DNA of 64,000 bases from Gemmatimonadaceae bacterium (GCA_030835125.1 JAUQWM010000033.1:62001-126000), one strand, 5' to 3'; shown: positions 9,929 through 19,448, counted from the first letter of the stretch. Notes: generated by a model not told the origin, from the sequence alone. Made by a program: numbers and translations.

Positions 9929-11305
9929 ATGCAGATGGACATGGCCCAGGCGCTGGCGTCGCCGATCACGCGCATCGTCCTGCTGCTGATCGGGGGCAGC
10001 CTGCTCTTCGTCCTGGGCCGGGAACTGCGGAAGATCCCCCCGAAGCTCATGGTCCTGATGGCCACGGCCTTCATGGACATGGTCGGGCTCCTGATGGTGG
10101 TCCCGCTGCTGCCGTTCTACGTGAAGAAGCTCGGCGGCGAAGGCGTGCAGTTCCTCGGGATGCACCTTGGGATCGGCATCCTGTCGGGACTCATCGCGTC
10201 CGCGTTCACGGTGGCGCAGCTCCTCAGCTCGCCGATGTGGGGGCGTTTCTCCGACAAGTTCGGCCGTCGGCCCGCCCTCCTCATCGCGCTCAGCGCCGCC
10301 GGGATCGCCTACCTGGTCTTCGGGTTCGCCGAGTCGCTGTGGCTGCTGTTCCTGTCGCGCATCGTGCAGGGCGCCGGGGGCGGGACGGTCGGCGTGATCC
10401 AGGCGTACGTGGCCGACATCACCGAGCCGGAGCACCGCGCGCGGTCGCTCGGCTGGCTGTCGGCGGCGACGAACCTTGGCGTCGCGTTAGGGCCCGTGGT
10501 GGGCGCGTTCGCGGTGGTCCTCGGCGAGAAGGACCTGGTGCCCGGGGCGGCGGAGCTGCGCATGGGCCAGGCGGGCCCCGGCATCGTTGCCGCGCTGCTG
10601 TGCGGGATCACCATCCTGTTCGCCTGGAAGTACCTGAAGGAATCGAAGACGCTGCAGCACCAGGAGTCCGAGCGCCGGCGCCCGCGCGAGGCCGTGCTCC
10701 GCGTGCTCACCCACGGCAGCGACCCGTCCTCGCGGCTGATCTGGATCTATGCCATCGCCATCGGCGCCTTCCAGGGGACGTTCCCGATCCTGCCGCTCTT
10801 CCTGAACGCCGAGTTCCAGGTCACCGAGAAGACGATCGGCTACTTCTTCATGTACATCGGCAGCCTGTCGGTCTTCGCGCGGGTGCTGCTGCTGGGGAAG
10901 CTGGTGGACCGGCTGGGCGAGGCGCGGCTCTCCCGGGTCGGCCTGGTGCTGCTGGCGATGGGCCTGGTGGGCATGCCGCTGTCCCCCAACATCGGCGTCC
11001 TGGCGATCGCGGTGGCGATGCTGCCGTTAGGCACGGCGTTCACCTTCCCCTGTGTCACGGCGCTGCTGTCGCGGGTGATCAACCCGGCCGACCGCGGCCT
11101 CTACATGGGGCTCCAGCAGAGCTTCGGCGGCGTGTCGCGCATCATCGCCCCGCTGTGGGCGGGCTTCGCGTTCGACACGCTCGGGCAGGGCATCCCGTTC
11201 TACACGTCCGCCGCGATCGTGCTCGCCACCATCTCGCTGGGCCTCGGACTCGACCAGTACGCCAAGCGGCCCCCGACGGCGGCAACGGCCGCGTCCCGGC
11301 CCTGA
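9929..11305 (+). CDS. MFS transporter, DHA1/TetA-like
   Basis: The product is 458 residues with about 12 hydrophobic segments. MFS motif A is visible as GRFSDKFGRRPALL (near residue 108). The first 25 residues form an extra hydrophobic segment, so the protein may have 13 or 14 helices. It begins 3 bp after the importer operon and is probably co-transcribed. Its substrate cannot be read from the sequence. Homologous positions favour proton-coupled efflux, which is inference. Confidence 0.85.
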   Translation: MQMDMAQALASPITRIVLLLIGGSLLFVLGRELRKIPPKLMVLMATAFMDMVGLLMVVPLLPFYVKKLGGEGVQFLGMHLGIGILSGLIASAFTVAQLLSSPMWGRFSDKFGRRPALLIALSAAGIAYLVFGFAESLWLLFLSRIVQGAGGGTVGVIQAYVADITEPEHRARSLGWLSAATNLGVALGPVVGAFAVVLGEKDLVPGAAELRMGQAGPGIVAALLCGITILFAWKYLKESKTLQHQESERRRPREAVLRVLTHGSDPSSRLIWIYAIAIGAFQGTFPILPLFLNAEFQVTEKTIGYFFMYIGSLSVFARVLLLGKLVDRLGEARLSRVGLVLLAMGLVGMPLSPNIGVLAIAVAMLPLGTAFTFPCVTALLSRVINPADRGLYMGLQQSFGGVSRIIAPLWAGFAFDTLGQGIPFYTSAAIVLATISLGLGLDQYAKRPPTAATAASRP

Positions 11306-11309
11306 GCGC

Positions 11310-12488
11310 GTGACCCTGCCCCTGAGGGGAGTGCGCGTCATTGACCTGTCGCAGGTCATGGCGGGACCGTTCTGCACCCTGCTCCTGGCGGACCTCGGCG
11401 CCGATGTGATCAAGGTGGAGCCACCCGGCGGCGACCTTTCACGCTCGATGGGCGGCGACCGGCTCCGCCTCACCGGCGCCGACCGCGCCCCATTCCTCGC
11501 GCTCAACCGCAACAAGCGCAGCGTGGTCCTCGACCTCAAGCTGCCCGCCGCGCGCGACCGGCTGCTGGCGCTGCTGCGCGATGCCGACGTCCTGGTCGAG
11601 AGCTTCCGGCCCGGCGTCGCCGAACGTCTCGGCATCGCCTGGGGGACGGTCTCGGACGTGAATCCGCGCATTGTGTACACGAGCATTTCCGGGTTCGGCC
11701 AGGTGGGCCCGTGGGCCGACCGTCCCGGCTTCGACCTGATCGCGCAGGGCATGGCGGGGGTGATGAGCGTGACGGGCGCACCCGGTGGCGATCCGGTCAA
11801 GTGCGGCGTGCCGGTCTCCGATCTCGCCGCCGGCCTCTACGCGGCCAACGGGATCCAGGCCGCACTGATCGCGCGTGCCAGCACCGGCCGCGGGCAACGG
11901 GTCGAGACGTCGCTGTTCGAGGCGGCACTCGGGCTGTCAGTCTGGGAAGCGACCGAGTTCTTCGCGACCGGCGAGGCGCCGCGCCCGCTCGGTTCGGCGC
12001 ATCGGCTGAGCGCCCCCTACCAGGCGTTCCGGGCGAGCGACGGGTACGTCACCATCGCCGCGCTCACGCCGTCGCACTGGGAACGCCTGTGCATGGTCAT
12101 CGACCGCGCCGACCTCGCGCTCGACCCGCGCTTCGCCACCAACGCCGACCGCATGGCGAACCGGGACGCGCTGGTCGTGGAGATCGATCGCGCCCTCGCC
12201 GCACGGAGTGTTGCCGACTGGGTGGACCGTTTGCTCGCCGAGGGCATCCCTTGCGGGCCGATCCTGGACTACGCACAGGTCTTCGGCGAGCCGCACACCG
12301 CGGCCCGCCGGATGATCGAGGTCGCCGATCATCCGGTCGAAGGTCCGGTGCGAATGCTCGGGCTGCCCGTCAAGGTCGGCGACGGGGATGGCATCGTCCG
12401 CCGACCACCGCCGCTGCTGGGCGAGCACACCCGGGACGTGCTGGAGGCGCTCGACGAGGGACGACCGATCTGGGAGACGCGGACATGA
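11310..12488 (+). CDS. Class III (CaiB/BaiF) acyl-CoA transferase
   Basis: The product is 392 residues starting at GTG 11310, 4 bp after the MFS stop. The N-terminus GVRVIDLSQVMAGPFCTLLLADLGA and KVEPPGGD are family hallmarks. The catalytic aspartate is expected at D142 in DRPGFDLIAQGMAG. The enzyme moves CoA between carboxylic acids. The substrate is unknown. The neighbouring crotonase-fold protein, 2-hydroxyacid dehydrogenase and permease suggest catabolism of an imported hydroxy or carboxylic acid. Confidence 0.9.
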   Translation: MTLPLRGVRVIDLSQVMAGPFCTLLLADLGADVIKVEPPGGDLSRSMGGDRLRLTGADRAPFLALNRNKRSVVLDLKLPAARDRLLALLRDADVLVESFRPGVAERLGIAWGTVSDVNPRIVYTSISGFGQVGPWADRPGFDLIAQGMAGVMSVTGAPGGDPVKCGVPVSDLAAGLYAANGIQAALIARASTGRGQRVETSLFEAALGLSVWEATEFFATGEAPRPLGSAHRLSAPYQAFRASDGYVTIAALTPSHWERLCMVIDRADLALDPRFATNADRMANRDALVVEIDRALAARSVADWVDRLLAEGIPCGPILDYAQVFGEPHTAARRMIEVADHPVEGPVRMLGLPVKVGDGDGIVRRPPPLLGEHTRDVLEALDEGRPIWETRT

Positions 12489-13255
12489 GCGACGGCGCCG
12501 TTCGCTGCGAGGTCGCCGGGACGGTCGCGCGGATCACGTTCGATCGGCGCGAAGCGCGCAATGCGATGACCTGGCCCATGTATGACGCGCTGCTCGCGGC
12601 GCTCGACCAGGTCGATGCCGCCGCGACGGTTCGCGTGGCCATTCTGCGCGGCGCCGGGGGCCACTTCGTCGCAGGCACGGACATCGGGCAGTTCGATGCC
12701 TTCACGTCGGGGGACGACGGCGTCCGGTACGAGCGCCGGCTCGAGTCCGTGGTCACCCGCCTCGAGGGGATCCGCATGCCGACCATCGCCGTGGTCGAGG
12801 GACACGCGGCGGGCGCGGGCCTGCTCTTTGCCACCGCGTGCGACTTCCGCATCGCCACGCCCGACGCGCGGTTCTCGGCGCCGATCGCACGCACGGTCGG
12901 TAATACCCTGTCGCTGGCGAGCCTGGCGAGGCTCGTCGCGCACCTCGGTCCCGGTCGCACCAAGGCGCTGGTGATGGCAGCGACGACGCTCGATGCCGCG
13001 GAGGCGCACACCGCGGGCTTCGTCTCCGAAGTCGTGCCACCCGCGCAACTGCCGCAGCATGTCGACGCGCTGGCGTCGCGCCTGGCCGAGCTGGCGCCGC
13101 TGACCTTGCGTGCCACCAAGGCCCTGGTGGCGCGGGTGGTGGCGGCGGTGGGTTCCGACGAGGATCTCCTGCGCGAGGTCTATGGAAGCCGCGACTTCCG
13201 TGAGGGCGTGAATGCCTTCCGGGAGAAGCGCCCGCCGTCCTGGGAGGGCCGGTGA
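12485..13255 (+). CDS. Crotonase-superfamily protein (enoyl-CoA hydratase-like) lacking both catalytic Glu
   Basis: The product is 256 residues, overlapping the CoA-transferase gene by 4 bp. The crotonase fold is clear: oxyanion-hole segments GGHFVAGTDIGQFD and EGHAAGAG, then ACDFRIATPDARFSAP, and the C-terminal REGVNAFREKRPP. At the places where classical hydratases have the two catalytic glutamates (GGGCE and the FxxPE motif), this protein reads GAGLL and FSAPI. Simple hydration is therefore doubtful. Isomerase, hydrolase or decarboxylase chemistry on a CoA ester is possible. Confidence 0.85.
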   Translation: MSDGAVRCEVAGTVARITFDRREARNAMTWPMYDALLAALDQVDAAATVRVAILRGAGGHFVAGTDIGQFDAFTSGDDGVRYERRLESVVTRLEGIRMPTIAVVEGHAAGAGLLFATACDFRIATPDARFSAPIARTVGNTLSLASLARLVAHLGPGRTKALVMAATTLDAAEAHTAGFVSEVVPPAQLPQHVDALASRLAELAPLTLRATKALVARVVAAVGSDEDLLREVYGSRDFREGVNAFREKRPPSWEGR

Positions 13256-16188
13256 CGTTGGCGGGACGCGCGGGTTCGGACCTGGAGGAGGCCCTCCGGT
13301 CCGCCGTGCAGGGCGAGGTCCGGTTCGACCGCCTCACGCGTCGCCTCTATTCCACCGATGCCAGCATCTACGCGATCGAGCCGTTAGGCGTGGTGGTTCC
13401 CCGGACGGCCGATGACGTCGTCGCCGTCGTGACCGTGGCCCGGGACTATGGCGTGCCCGTGCTCCCGCGCGGCGCCGGGACCAGCCTCGCCGGCCAGACC
13501 GTGGGGCGGGCGGTGGTGCTCGACTTCTCCCGTCACATGCACCGGCTGGTGTCGATCGACCCCGAGTCGCGCACCGCCCGCGTCCAGCCGGGACTGGTGC
13601 AGGACGAACTCAACGCGGTCGCGTCGACGCACGGCCTGCTCTTCGCGCCCGACACCTCCACCGCCAACCGGGCGACCCTCGGCGGGATGATGGGGAACAA
13701 CTCCTGCGGCTCGCGCTCGGCGCGGTACGGCATGACTATCGACCACGTGCAGTCGGTCGATGTGGTGCTGTCGGATGCGAGCCGGGCGGTGCTGGGCGCG
13801 GCCGCGCCTGACGAGGTCGCGCGACGGAGCCGCGGCGCCTCGCTCGAGGCACGGCTGTATCGCGACGTGCCCGCGCTCGTCGAGCGTCGCGCGGACGCCA
13901 TCCGCAACGGGTTCCCGCCGTACTGGCGGCGGAGCGGCGGGTACCGGCTCGAACGCCTGCTGCCCGAGCGCGGCGACTTCGACCTCGCCAGGGCGGTGAT
14001 CGGCAGTGAGGGGACGCTGGCCATCACCACCGAGGCCACGGTTGGCCTGGTCCCGATCCCCGGCGCGGTCGCCGCCGTGGCCGGCCACTTCGAGAGCGTG
14101 GGCGCCGCGCTGGCCGCGGTCGACGACGCGCTCGACGCTGACGCCGCCGCCATCGAGCTGGTCGATCGCACCATCCTCAACCTGGCGCGGGTGTCGCCGC
14201 TCCACAGTCACCTGGTCTCGGTCCTCACCGGCGACCCGGGTGCGCTCCTCTGGGTCGAGTTCTACGCCGACACGCCGGGCGAGGCGCAGGCCGCGGCGAT
14301 CGCGCTCGAGGAACGATGGAAGCGTGGTGGTCACGGATACGCGATCGTCCGCGCGACCACGTCCGCGGAGCTCCGGCGGTTCCGGGAAGTGCGCAAGGCG
14401 GGACTCGGCCTGCTGAGCGCCGCCGGCCAGGGGAACGAGCGCTCGATCGCGTTCATCGAGGACACCGCCGTCGATCCCCGCCGGCTGGCCGAGTACACCG
14501 CGCGCCTCGCGCGCATCCTCGATCGCCACGGGCTGCGCGCCGGCTTCTATGGCCATGCCTCCGCGGGCTGCCTCCACATCCGACCCTTCATGGACCTTGG
14601 CCGTCCCGGAGAGGCCGGGAGGATGCGCGCGGTCGCGGAGGAAGTGGCCTCGCTCGTGCACGAATTCGGCGGCATGAACAGCAGCGAGCATGGCGACGGC
14701 CTCGTGAGGGCGGAGTTCAGCCGGCGGTTGTTCGGCGACGACCTGTACGAGGCGATGCGCGAGCTCAAGCGTGCCTTCGATCCCGACAACCGGTTCAACC
14801 CGGGGAAGAAGGTCGATGCGCCGGCCATGACCGACCACCTCCGCGAGCCGGTGCTGCCGCGCGCGCTGCCGGTGGCCACGCAGTTCGACTTCCCCGGCAC
14901 CGACGGCATGCGCGGCGCGGCCAACCGGTGCGTTCGCGTGGGCGCGTGCCGCAAGTCGCCCGGCGGCGGCGGCACCATGTGTCCGTCGTTCATGGCCACG
15001 CGCGACGAGCGGCACTCGACGCGGGGCCGGGCGAATGCGCTGGTGGATGCCCTGTCGGCAACCGACCCGCGCGCCGCACTCGCTGACGACGCGCTCATAG
15101 AAGTCCTCGACCTGTGCCTGGAGTGCAAGGCGTGCAAGGCCGAGTGCCCGATGTCGGTGGACATGGCCACGCTCAAGTCGGAAGCGCTCTACCAGCGCAA
15201 TGCGCTGCGAGGCACTCCCCTGGGGTCGCGCGTCTTCGGCCACGCCAGGACCGTGAACCGCCTGGGCGCAATGTTCGCTCCGCTCGCGAACCTCGCCGGC
15301 CGGTCTCGCGTGCTGCGCGCGATGGGCGAGCGCATTGCCGGCATCGATCGCCGCCGTCCCCTGCCCAGGTTCGCCAGGCAGTCGCTGTCATCGTGGTTCA
15401 ACGGGCGCGCCGGCGCGCGTCACGGGGCGCGCGGTGAGCTCGTCTTCCTCGCCGATTCGTTCACCAGCCATACCGAGCCGGAGATCGGCCGCGCGTCGAT
15501 CGAACTGCTCGAGATGGCGGGCTGGCGGGTCACGCTGGTCGACGACGTGTGCTGCGGTCGCTCCCTGATCTCGAAGGGACTGCTCGACCAGGCCCGGCAC
15601 CGTCACGCGCACCTCATCGAGCGCCTGGCGCCGCATGCCGCCGCCGGATCACCGATCGTCGGATGCGAGCCGTCCTGCGTCTTCACGCTGAAGGACGAAC
15701 TGGTGTCGCTGTCCCGGGGCAGCCAGGGTGCCCGCGCGGTCGCTCGTCAGGCGCGGTTGGTGGAGGAACTGCTCGTCGAGGCGATCGACGACGGCACCCT
15801 CCCGGTGCCGCAACGCCAGGCCGCGGTGATGTTTCACGGGCACTGCCACCAGAAGGCCGCGAGCGCGCTCGGGCCGACGACGCGCCTGCTGGAGCGCATG
15901 TCCAGCCAGGTCACGGTGCTCGACGCCGGGTGCTGCGGCATGGCCGGTTCGTTCGGCTTCGAGCGCGAGCATTACGACCTGTCGATGCAGATCGGCGAGA
16001 TGCGCCTGTTCCCGGCCGTGCGCGCGGCACCGTCTTCGTGCCACATCGCCGCCACCGGCGTGTCCTGCCGCCAGCAGATTGCGCACGGCGCAGGACGAAT
16101 CGCGGACCACCCGGTGATCCTGCTGCACCGGGCCGTCAGGAAGGCCCGCCCCGTCGGGGAAACGACGCTGCCCCTCTCCGACCTCTGA
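13252..16188 (+). CDS. Fused FAD/Fe-S 2-hydroxyacid dehydrogenase (GlcD-GlcF / D-lactate dehydrogenase type)
   Basis: The product is 978 residues. The N-terminal FAD_binding_4 domain contains VLPRGAGTSLAGQTVG (near residue 83) and GGMMGNNSCGSRSARYG. A FAD-oxidase C-domain follows, to about residue 530. The iron-sulfur part has CVRVGACRKS...MCPSF and CLECKACKAECP. The C-terminal cysteine-rich domain has VCCGRSLISKG, GCEPSC, HGHCHQKA and GCCGMAGSFGFE. This is a one-chain version of glycolate oxidase GlcDEF or quinone-linked D-lactate dehydrogenase. It oxidises a D-2-hydroxyacid at the membrane. Its TGA stop (16186-16188) lies inside a heptanucleotide array. Confidence 0.92.
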   Translation: MTLAGRAGSDLEEALRSAVQGEVRFDRLTRRLYSTDASIYAIEPLGVVVPRTADDVVAVVTVARDYGVPVLPRGAGTSLAGQTVGRAVVLDFSRHMHRLVSIDPESRTARVQPGLVQDELNAVASTHGLLFAPDTSTANRATLGGMMGNNSCGSRSARYGMTIDHVQSVDVVLSDASRAVLGAAAPDEVARRSRGASLEARLYRDVPALVERRADAIRNGFPPYWRRSGGYRLERLLPERGDFDLARAVIGSEGTLAITTEATVGLVPIPGAVAAVAGHFESVGAALAAVDDALDADAAAIELVDRTILNLARVSPLHSHLVSVLTGDPGALLWVEFYADTPGEAQAAAIALEERWKRGGHGYAIVRATTSAELRRFREVRKAGLGLLSAAGQGNERSIAFIEDTAVDPRRLAEYTARLARILDRHGLRAGFYGHASAGCLHIRPFMDLGRPGEAGRMRAVAEEVASLVHEFGGMNSSEHGDGLVRAEFSRRLFGDDLYEAMRELKRAFDPDNRFNPGKKVDAPAMTDHLREPVLPRALPVATQFDFPGTDGMRGAANRCVRVGACRKSPGGGGTMCPSFMATRDERHSTRGRANALVDALSATDPRAALADDALIEVLDLCLECKACKAECPMSVDMATLKSEALYQRNALRGTPLGSRVFGHARTVNRLGAMFAPLANLAGRSRVLRAMGERIAGIDRRRPLPRFARQSLSSWFNGRAGARHGARGELVFLADSFTSHTEPEIGRASIELLEMAGWRVTLVDDVCCGRSLISKGLLDQARHRHAHLIERLAPHAAAGSPIVGCEPSCVFTLKDELVSLSRGSQGARAVARQARLVEELLVEAIDDGTLPVPQRQAAVMFHGHCHQKAASALGPTTRLLERMSSQVTVLDAGCCGMAGSFGFEREHYDLSMQIGEMRLFPAVRAAPSSCHIAATGVSCRQQIAHGAGRIADHPVILLHRAVRKARPVGETTLPLSDL

Positions 16189-16216
16189 TCTCCGACCTCT
16201 GACCTCTGACCTGTGA
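16174..16216 (+). repeat. Heptanucleotide array (GACCTCT unit) spanning a stop and the next start
   Basis: Six near-identical heptads (CTCTCCG, ACCTCTG, ATCTCCG, ACCTCTG, ACCTCTG, ACCTGTG) span the stop of the dehydrogenase gene (TGA 16186-16188) and reach the GTG start of the GntP permease (16213-16215). No purine-rich ribosome-binding site is left in front of that start. Confidence 0.8.
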
Positions 16217-17568
16217 ACACCCAGATCACGGAGAGCGCCGTCATCGCCATCGCCGGCCTGGTCGGGGTCGTGGCCCTGCTCTTCCTCACCATCACGCGCT
16301 TCCGGTGGCACGTCTTCCTCGCCGTGCTGGTGCCGATCCTGCTGTTCGCCCTCGTGCCCGGCGTCGATCGCAAGGTGTTCGTGGCCGCGTTCGAGCAGGG
16401 GTTCGGGCGCACCGTCCAGAGCATCGCGGTGGTGATCGTGCTCGGGTCACTGCTGGCCGAGGCCCTCAAGCATACGGGCGCCATCGAGCGCATAACGCTG
16501 ACCATGATCCGCTGGGTTGGCGAGAAACGCATGCCCCTCGCGCTCACGTTCACCGGCTACCTCGTCGGCATCCCGATCTTCTCCGACGTGGGGTTCGTGA
16601 TCCTGCATCCGCTCGTGCACTCGGCGGCGCTGCGCACGGGGCTCAACATGAGCGTGATGGCGACCGGCCTGGTCGGCGCGATGATGCTCACCCATGCCAT
16701 CGTGCCACCCACCCCGGGGCCCCTCGCCGCCGTGGCCCTCGTCCAGGCGGACATGGGGAAAGTGATCCTGTTCGGGTGCATCATCTGCCTCGTGGCCTCG
16801 CTGGCGGGATGGATGTATGCGTTGCTCGTCGGCCCCAGGCTCGAGTCGCCGCCGTCCGCCGAGTTCGTGGGACAGTCGTTTGCGGATCGCGGCATGGAGG
16901 CAGCCCTGCCCACGCCGCTGCGCGCGTTCACGCCCCTCCTGCTGCCCCTGTTCCTGATCGCCGGCCAGAGCCTGCTCGCCCTCGTGCTGCCCGCGGACCA
17001 CATCGTCAACGTTGCCATGCAGTACCTCGGCTGGCCCGTGGTCGCGCTGGGGATCGGCGTCATGCTCGCCGGTCGCAACGCCACCGCCGAACAACGCGGC
17101 GATCGTACCGGCACTTGGGTCGAGAATGCGCTCCGGACGTCGGCGATGATGATCATGGTGACGGGGCTCGGCGGCTCGCTGAGCCAGATCCTGCGCCAGA
17201 CGCCAGCCGTGGACGTGATCGCGCAGGGCATGGCATCGACCGGCCTGCCCGCGATCTTCCTGCCGTTCGTGCTCGGCGTGGTCGGCAACATGATCACGGG
17301 TTCGGCGACGGTGGGCGTGATCACCGCCGCGTCCATCTCGGCCCCGATGATGCCGACGCTGGGACTGAGCCCCGAGGCCACCATGCTGGCCGGCGCCTCC
17401 GGCTCCGTCATCGTGAAGTACGTGAACTCCAGTTACTTCTGGGTCTGCACGTCGCTGTCGCGCATGCCGCTCCGTTCGGCACTCATCTCGTTCGGGGGCG
17501 TCACGTTCGTCACCGGCGTGACCGCGATGGCCATGGTCTTCACCCTCTGGTCGCTCGGCCTCATCTGA
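16213..17568 (+). CDS. GntP-family organic acid/gluconate permease
   Basis: The product is 451 residues with about 12 hydrophobic segments. Family features include GVDRKVFVAAFEQGFGRTVQSI, GYLVGIPIFSDVGFVILHPL, THAIVPPTPGPLA and the C-terminal GSVIVKYVNSSYFWVCTSLS. GntP proteins import gluconate and related hydroxyacids with protons. Placement 24 bp after the 2-hydroxyacid dehydrogenase suggests it brings in that enzyme's substrate. The GTG start lies at the edge of a heptad array and lacks an obvious Shine-Dalgarno sequence. Confidence 0.9.
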   Translation: MNTQITESAVIAIAGLVGVVALLFLTITRFRWHVFLAVLVPILLFALVPGVDRKVFVAAFEQGFGRTVQSIAVVIVLGSLLAEALKHTGAIERITLTMIRWVGEKRMPLALTFTGYLVGIPIFSDVGFVILHPLVHSAALRTGLNMSVMATGLVGAMMLTHAIVPPTPGPLAAVALVQADMGKVILFGCIICLVASLAGWMYALLVGPRLESPPSAEFVGQSFADRGMEAALPTPLRAFTPLLLPLFLIAGQSLLALVLPADHIVNVAMQYLGWPVVALGIGVMLAGRNATAEQRGDRTGTWVENALRTSAMMIMVTGLGGSLSQILRQTPAVDVIAQGMASTGLPAIFLPFVLGVVGNMITGSATVGVITAASISAPMMPTLGLSPEATMLAGASGSVIVKYVNSSYFWVCTSLSRMPLRSALISFGGVTFVTGVTAMAMVFTLWSLGLI

Positions 17569-17594
17569 CCGGGAAGGCACGCTAGGTTTCAACG

Positions 17595-18095
17595 ATGATC
17601 CGACTCGATCCGTTCGCGGCCCAGGGCCGCTTCATCCTGTCCGGCGCGAAGCGCTGGATGGCCGACCTCGATGACTCGCACCGCGCGCTGCAGCCGGTGC
17701 CCTCGGGAAAGACCGCCGGGTGGTTGCTCGGCCACATGGCGGTGACCGGGGACTTCGGCCGCCGCATCTGCGGCCTGAAGCCGATGTGCCCGAAGGAGTG
17801 GCGGGCGATGTTCAATCCCGGGACGTTTCCGTCAACGGATGCATCGACCTATCCGGCGATGGCCGAGCTGCGCGACACCATGGTCGCCGTGTATCGCGAC
17901 CTCTTCGCGAACGGGCCGGCGGCGAGCGAGGAGGCGTTGACCGCTCCCAACCCGTACACGCCCGCGTCGGGCGCCTTCGCGACCGCGGGCGACTTCGCCG
18001 CGTACCTCATGACCGGCCACCTGGGTCACCACGTCGGCCAGCTCAGTGCCTGGCATGTCGCGGCGGGGCTCGGGTCGACGGCCAATGCCGACTGA
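17595..18095 (+). CDS. DinB-superfamily metal-binding protein
   Basis: The product is 166 residues of mostly helical character. Candidate metal ligands are H47 (LLGHMAV) and H142/H146 (GHLGHHVGQLSAWH), which fit the DinB/YfiT histidine triad. DinB-like proteins often act as thiol-dependent S-transferases or in stress responses, but the actual reaction is unknown. Its stop overlaps the start of the HAD gene, so the two are translationally coupled. Confidence 0.75.
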   Translation: MIRLDPFAAQGRFILSGAKRWMADLDDSHRALQPVPSGKTAGWLLGHMAVTGDFGRRICGLKPMCPKEWRAMFNPGTFPSTDASTYPAMAELRDTMVAVYRDLFANGPAASEEALTAPNPYTPASGAFATAGDFAAYLMTGHLGHHVGQLSAWHVAAGLGSTANAD

Positions 18096-18762
18096 ACGGG
18101 GAGCGCCGTTCCGCAGGCCGCCGGCAATCCTGTTCGACCTCGACGGCACGCTGGTCGATTCCATCGAGTTGATCGTTGCCGCGGCCATGAACGCGTTCGC
18201 CAGCCGCCCGGGACCGTCGCCAACGGAAGCCGAGATCCGCAACACCATCGGCCGCCCCCTGCCGACCACGTTCGGCCCCTGGCTCGTCGACGATGATGAC
18301 CTGCCGTTCCTCGTGGCGAAGTATCGCGAGTTCCAGCTGGAGCACCACGACCGCCTGACGAATGCCTATGCAGGCATCGTCGACGCGGTCGCCACCCTGC
18401 ACGCGGCGGGCTCGCCGATGGCCATCGTGACCAGCAAGGTGGGGTTCATGGCCGAGCGTGCGCTGGTGCACACGGGCCTGGCATCGTACATGTCGGTCAT
18501 CGTCGCGTCGGACTCGACCACGAAGCACAAGCCGGATCCGGAGCCCGTCCAGGTGGCCCTGCATCGCCTGGGTGTCGACGCGGGAGAGGCCCTGTTCGTG
18601 GGGGACTCCCCCTACGACATGCTGGCTGGATGTGCGGCCGGGGTGGCGTCGGTGGGCGTGGCGTGGGGAGCGTTCAGGGAGGACACCCTCCTCGAGGCCG
18701 GCGCGCGAGTGGTCCTGAAACGCCCCGCCGACCTCCCCTCGTACGTGTCAGGGCTCGGATAG
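18085..18762 (+). CDS. HAD-superfamily phosphatase (Gph/PpaX-like)
   Basis: The product is 225 residues. All four HAD motifs are visible: FDLDGTLVDS (nucleophile D18 and acid D20), TSK (motif II), KHKPDPEP (motif III lysine) and VGDSPYDM (motif IV). The cap is the helical C1 type, as in phosphoglycolate phosphatase and pyrophosphatase PpaX. The ATG at 18085 overlaps the upstream stop. Phosphoglycolate as substrate would fit the nearby glycolate-type oxidase, but this is inference. Confidence 0.88.
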   Translation: MPTERGAPFRRPPAILFDLDGTLVDSIELIVAAAMNAFASRPGPSPTEAEIRNTIGRPLPTTFGPWLVDDDDLPFLVAKYREFQLEHHDRLTNAYAGIVDAVATLHAAGSPMAIVTSKVGFMAERALVHTGLASYMSVIVASDSTTKHKPDPEPVQVALHRLGVDAGEALFVGDSPYDMLAGCAAGVASVGVAWGAFREDTLLEAGARVVLKRPADLPSYVSGLG

Positions 18763-18787
18763 GCGCCCGGGTTCGTCCCGGGGCGCC
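18762..18787 (+). terminator. GC-rich hairpin after HAD gene
   Basis: A ten-pair stem with a single bulged G (GGCGCCCGGG with CCCGGGGCGCC) begins at the HAD stop codon. There is no clear T-tract, so it is a possible terminator only. Confidence 0.4.
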
Positions 18788-18870
18788 CGGGGGCGGCTTC
18801 CACGCCCGGTCTTCAAACCTTCGGGTTGGCTCAACTATCTCATCCACCGAGCGTTGAGACCGACCCACAC

Positions 18871-19446
18871 ATGACGGTGCCGATCATCGACGACGACTCG
18901 CTGCAGCCCGAGCGAATCGCACATGACGTCGCTCGAGCCACGGCGGGAGACCGCCAGGCGTTCGAGAGGCTGTACCGCACCCATGTGAATCGCGTCTTCG
19001 CGCTCTGCGTCCGCATGACGAACGACCGCTCGGCAGCCGAAGAGCTGACCCAGGACGTCTTCGTGCGAGCGTGGCAGAAGCTCTCGCTCTTCCGTGGTGA
19101 CAGCGCGTTCGGCACCTGGCTGCACCGCCTCGCGGTGAACGTGGTACTGAACGCGCGGAAAACCGAGGGACGGGACCGGAAACGGTTCGGCGGAAAGGAT
19201 GTTGAACCCGACGATGAACCGATCGAATGGCAGCTGACGGCCCGGGCGGTCACCCCGGGACTGGCGATGGACCTGGAAGCGGCGATCGGACTGCTGCCGC
19301 CAGGCGCGCGAAAGGTGTTCGTCCTGCACGACGTGGAAGGCTACAAGCACGAGGAGATCGCCGAACAACTGGCGATCACCACTGGCGGGAGCAAGGCCCA
19401 GTTGCACCGGGCGCGGATGCTCCTGCGCAAGGCCCTGGAGAGATAG
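18871..19446 (+). CDS. ECF-type RNA polymerase sigma factor
   Basis: The product is 191 residues from ATG 18871; an upstream TTG is less likely. Sigma region 2 is seen at AFERLYRTHVNRVFALCVRMTNDRS and AEELTQDVFVRAWQKL, and sigma region 4 at LLPPGARKVFVLHDVEGYKHEEIAEQL followed by a helix-turn-helix. The signal it answers is unknown. It sits 2 bp before a zinc-binding anti-sigma factor and two DUF4097 proteins, a common envelope-stress arrangement. Confidence 0.93.
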   Translation: MTVPIIDDDSLQPERIAHDVARATAGDRQAFERLYRTHVNRVFALCVRMTNDRSAAEELTQDVFVRAWQKLSLFRGDSAFGTWLHRLAVNVVLNARKTEGRDRKRFGGKDVEPDDEPIEWQLTARAVTPGLAMDLEAAIGLLPPGARKVFVLHDVEGYKHEEIAEQLAITTGGSKAQLHRARMLLRKALER

Positions 19447-19448
19447 AC

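Noticed and set aside
8777-10435. Long minus-strand open frames opposite the permease and MFS genes (and similar ones at 13384-15243 and 16447-17592)
   Set aside because: They lie opposite genes with clear families, consist of Arg/Pro/Gly/Asp-rich low-complexity translation, and lack recognisable motifs. High GC makes such shadows common.
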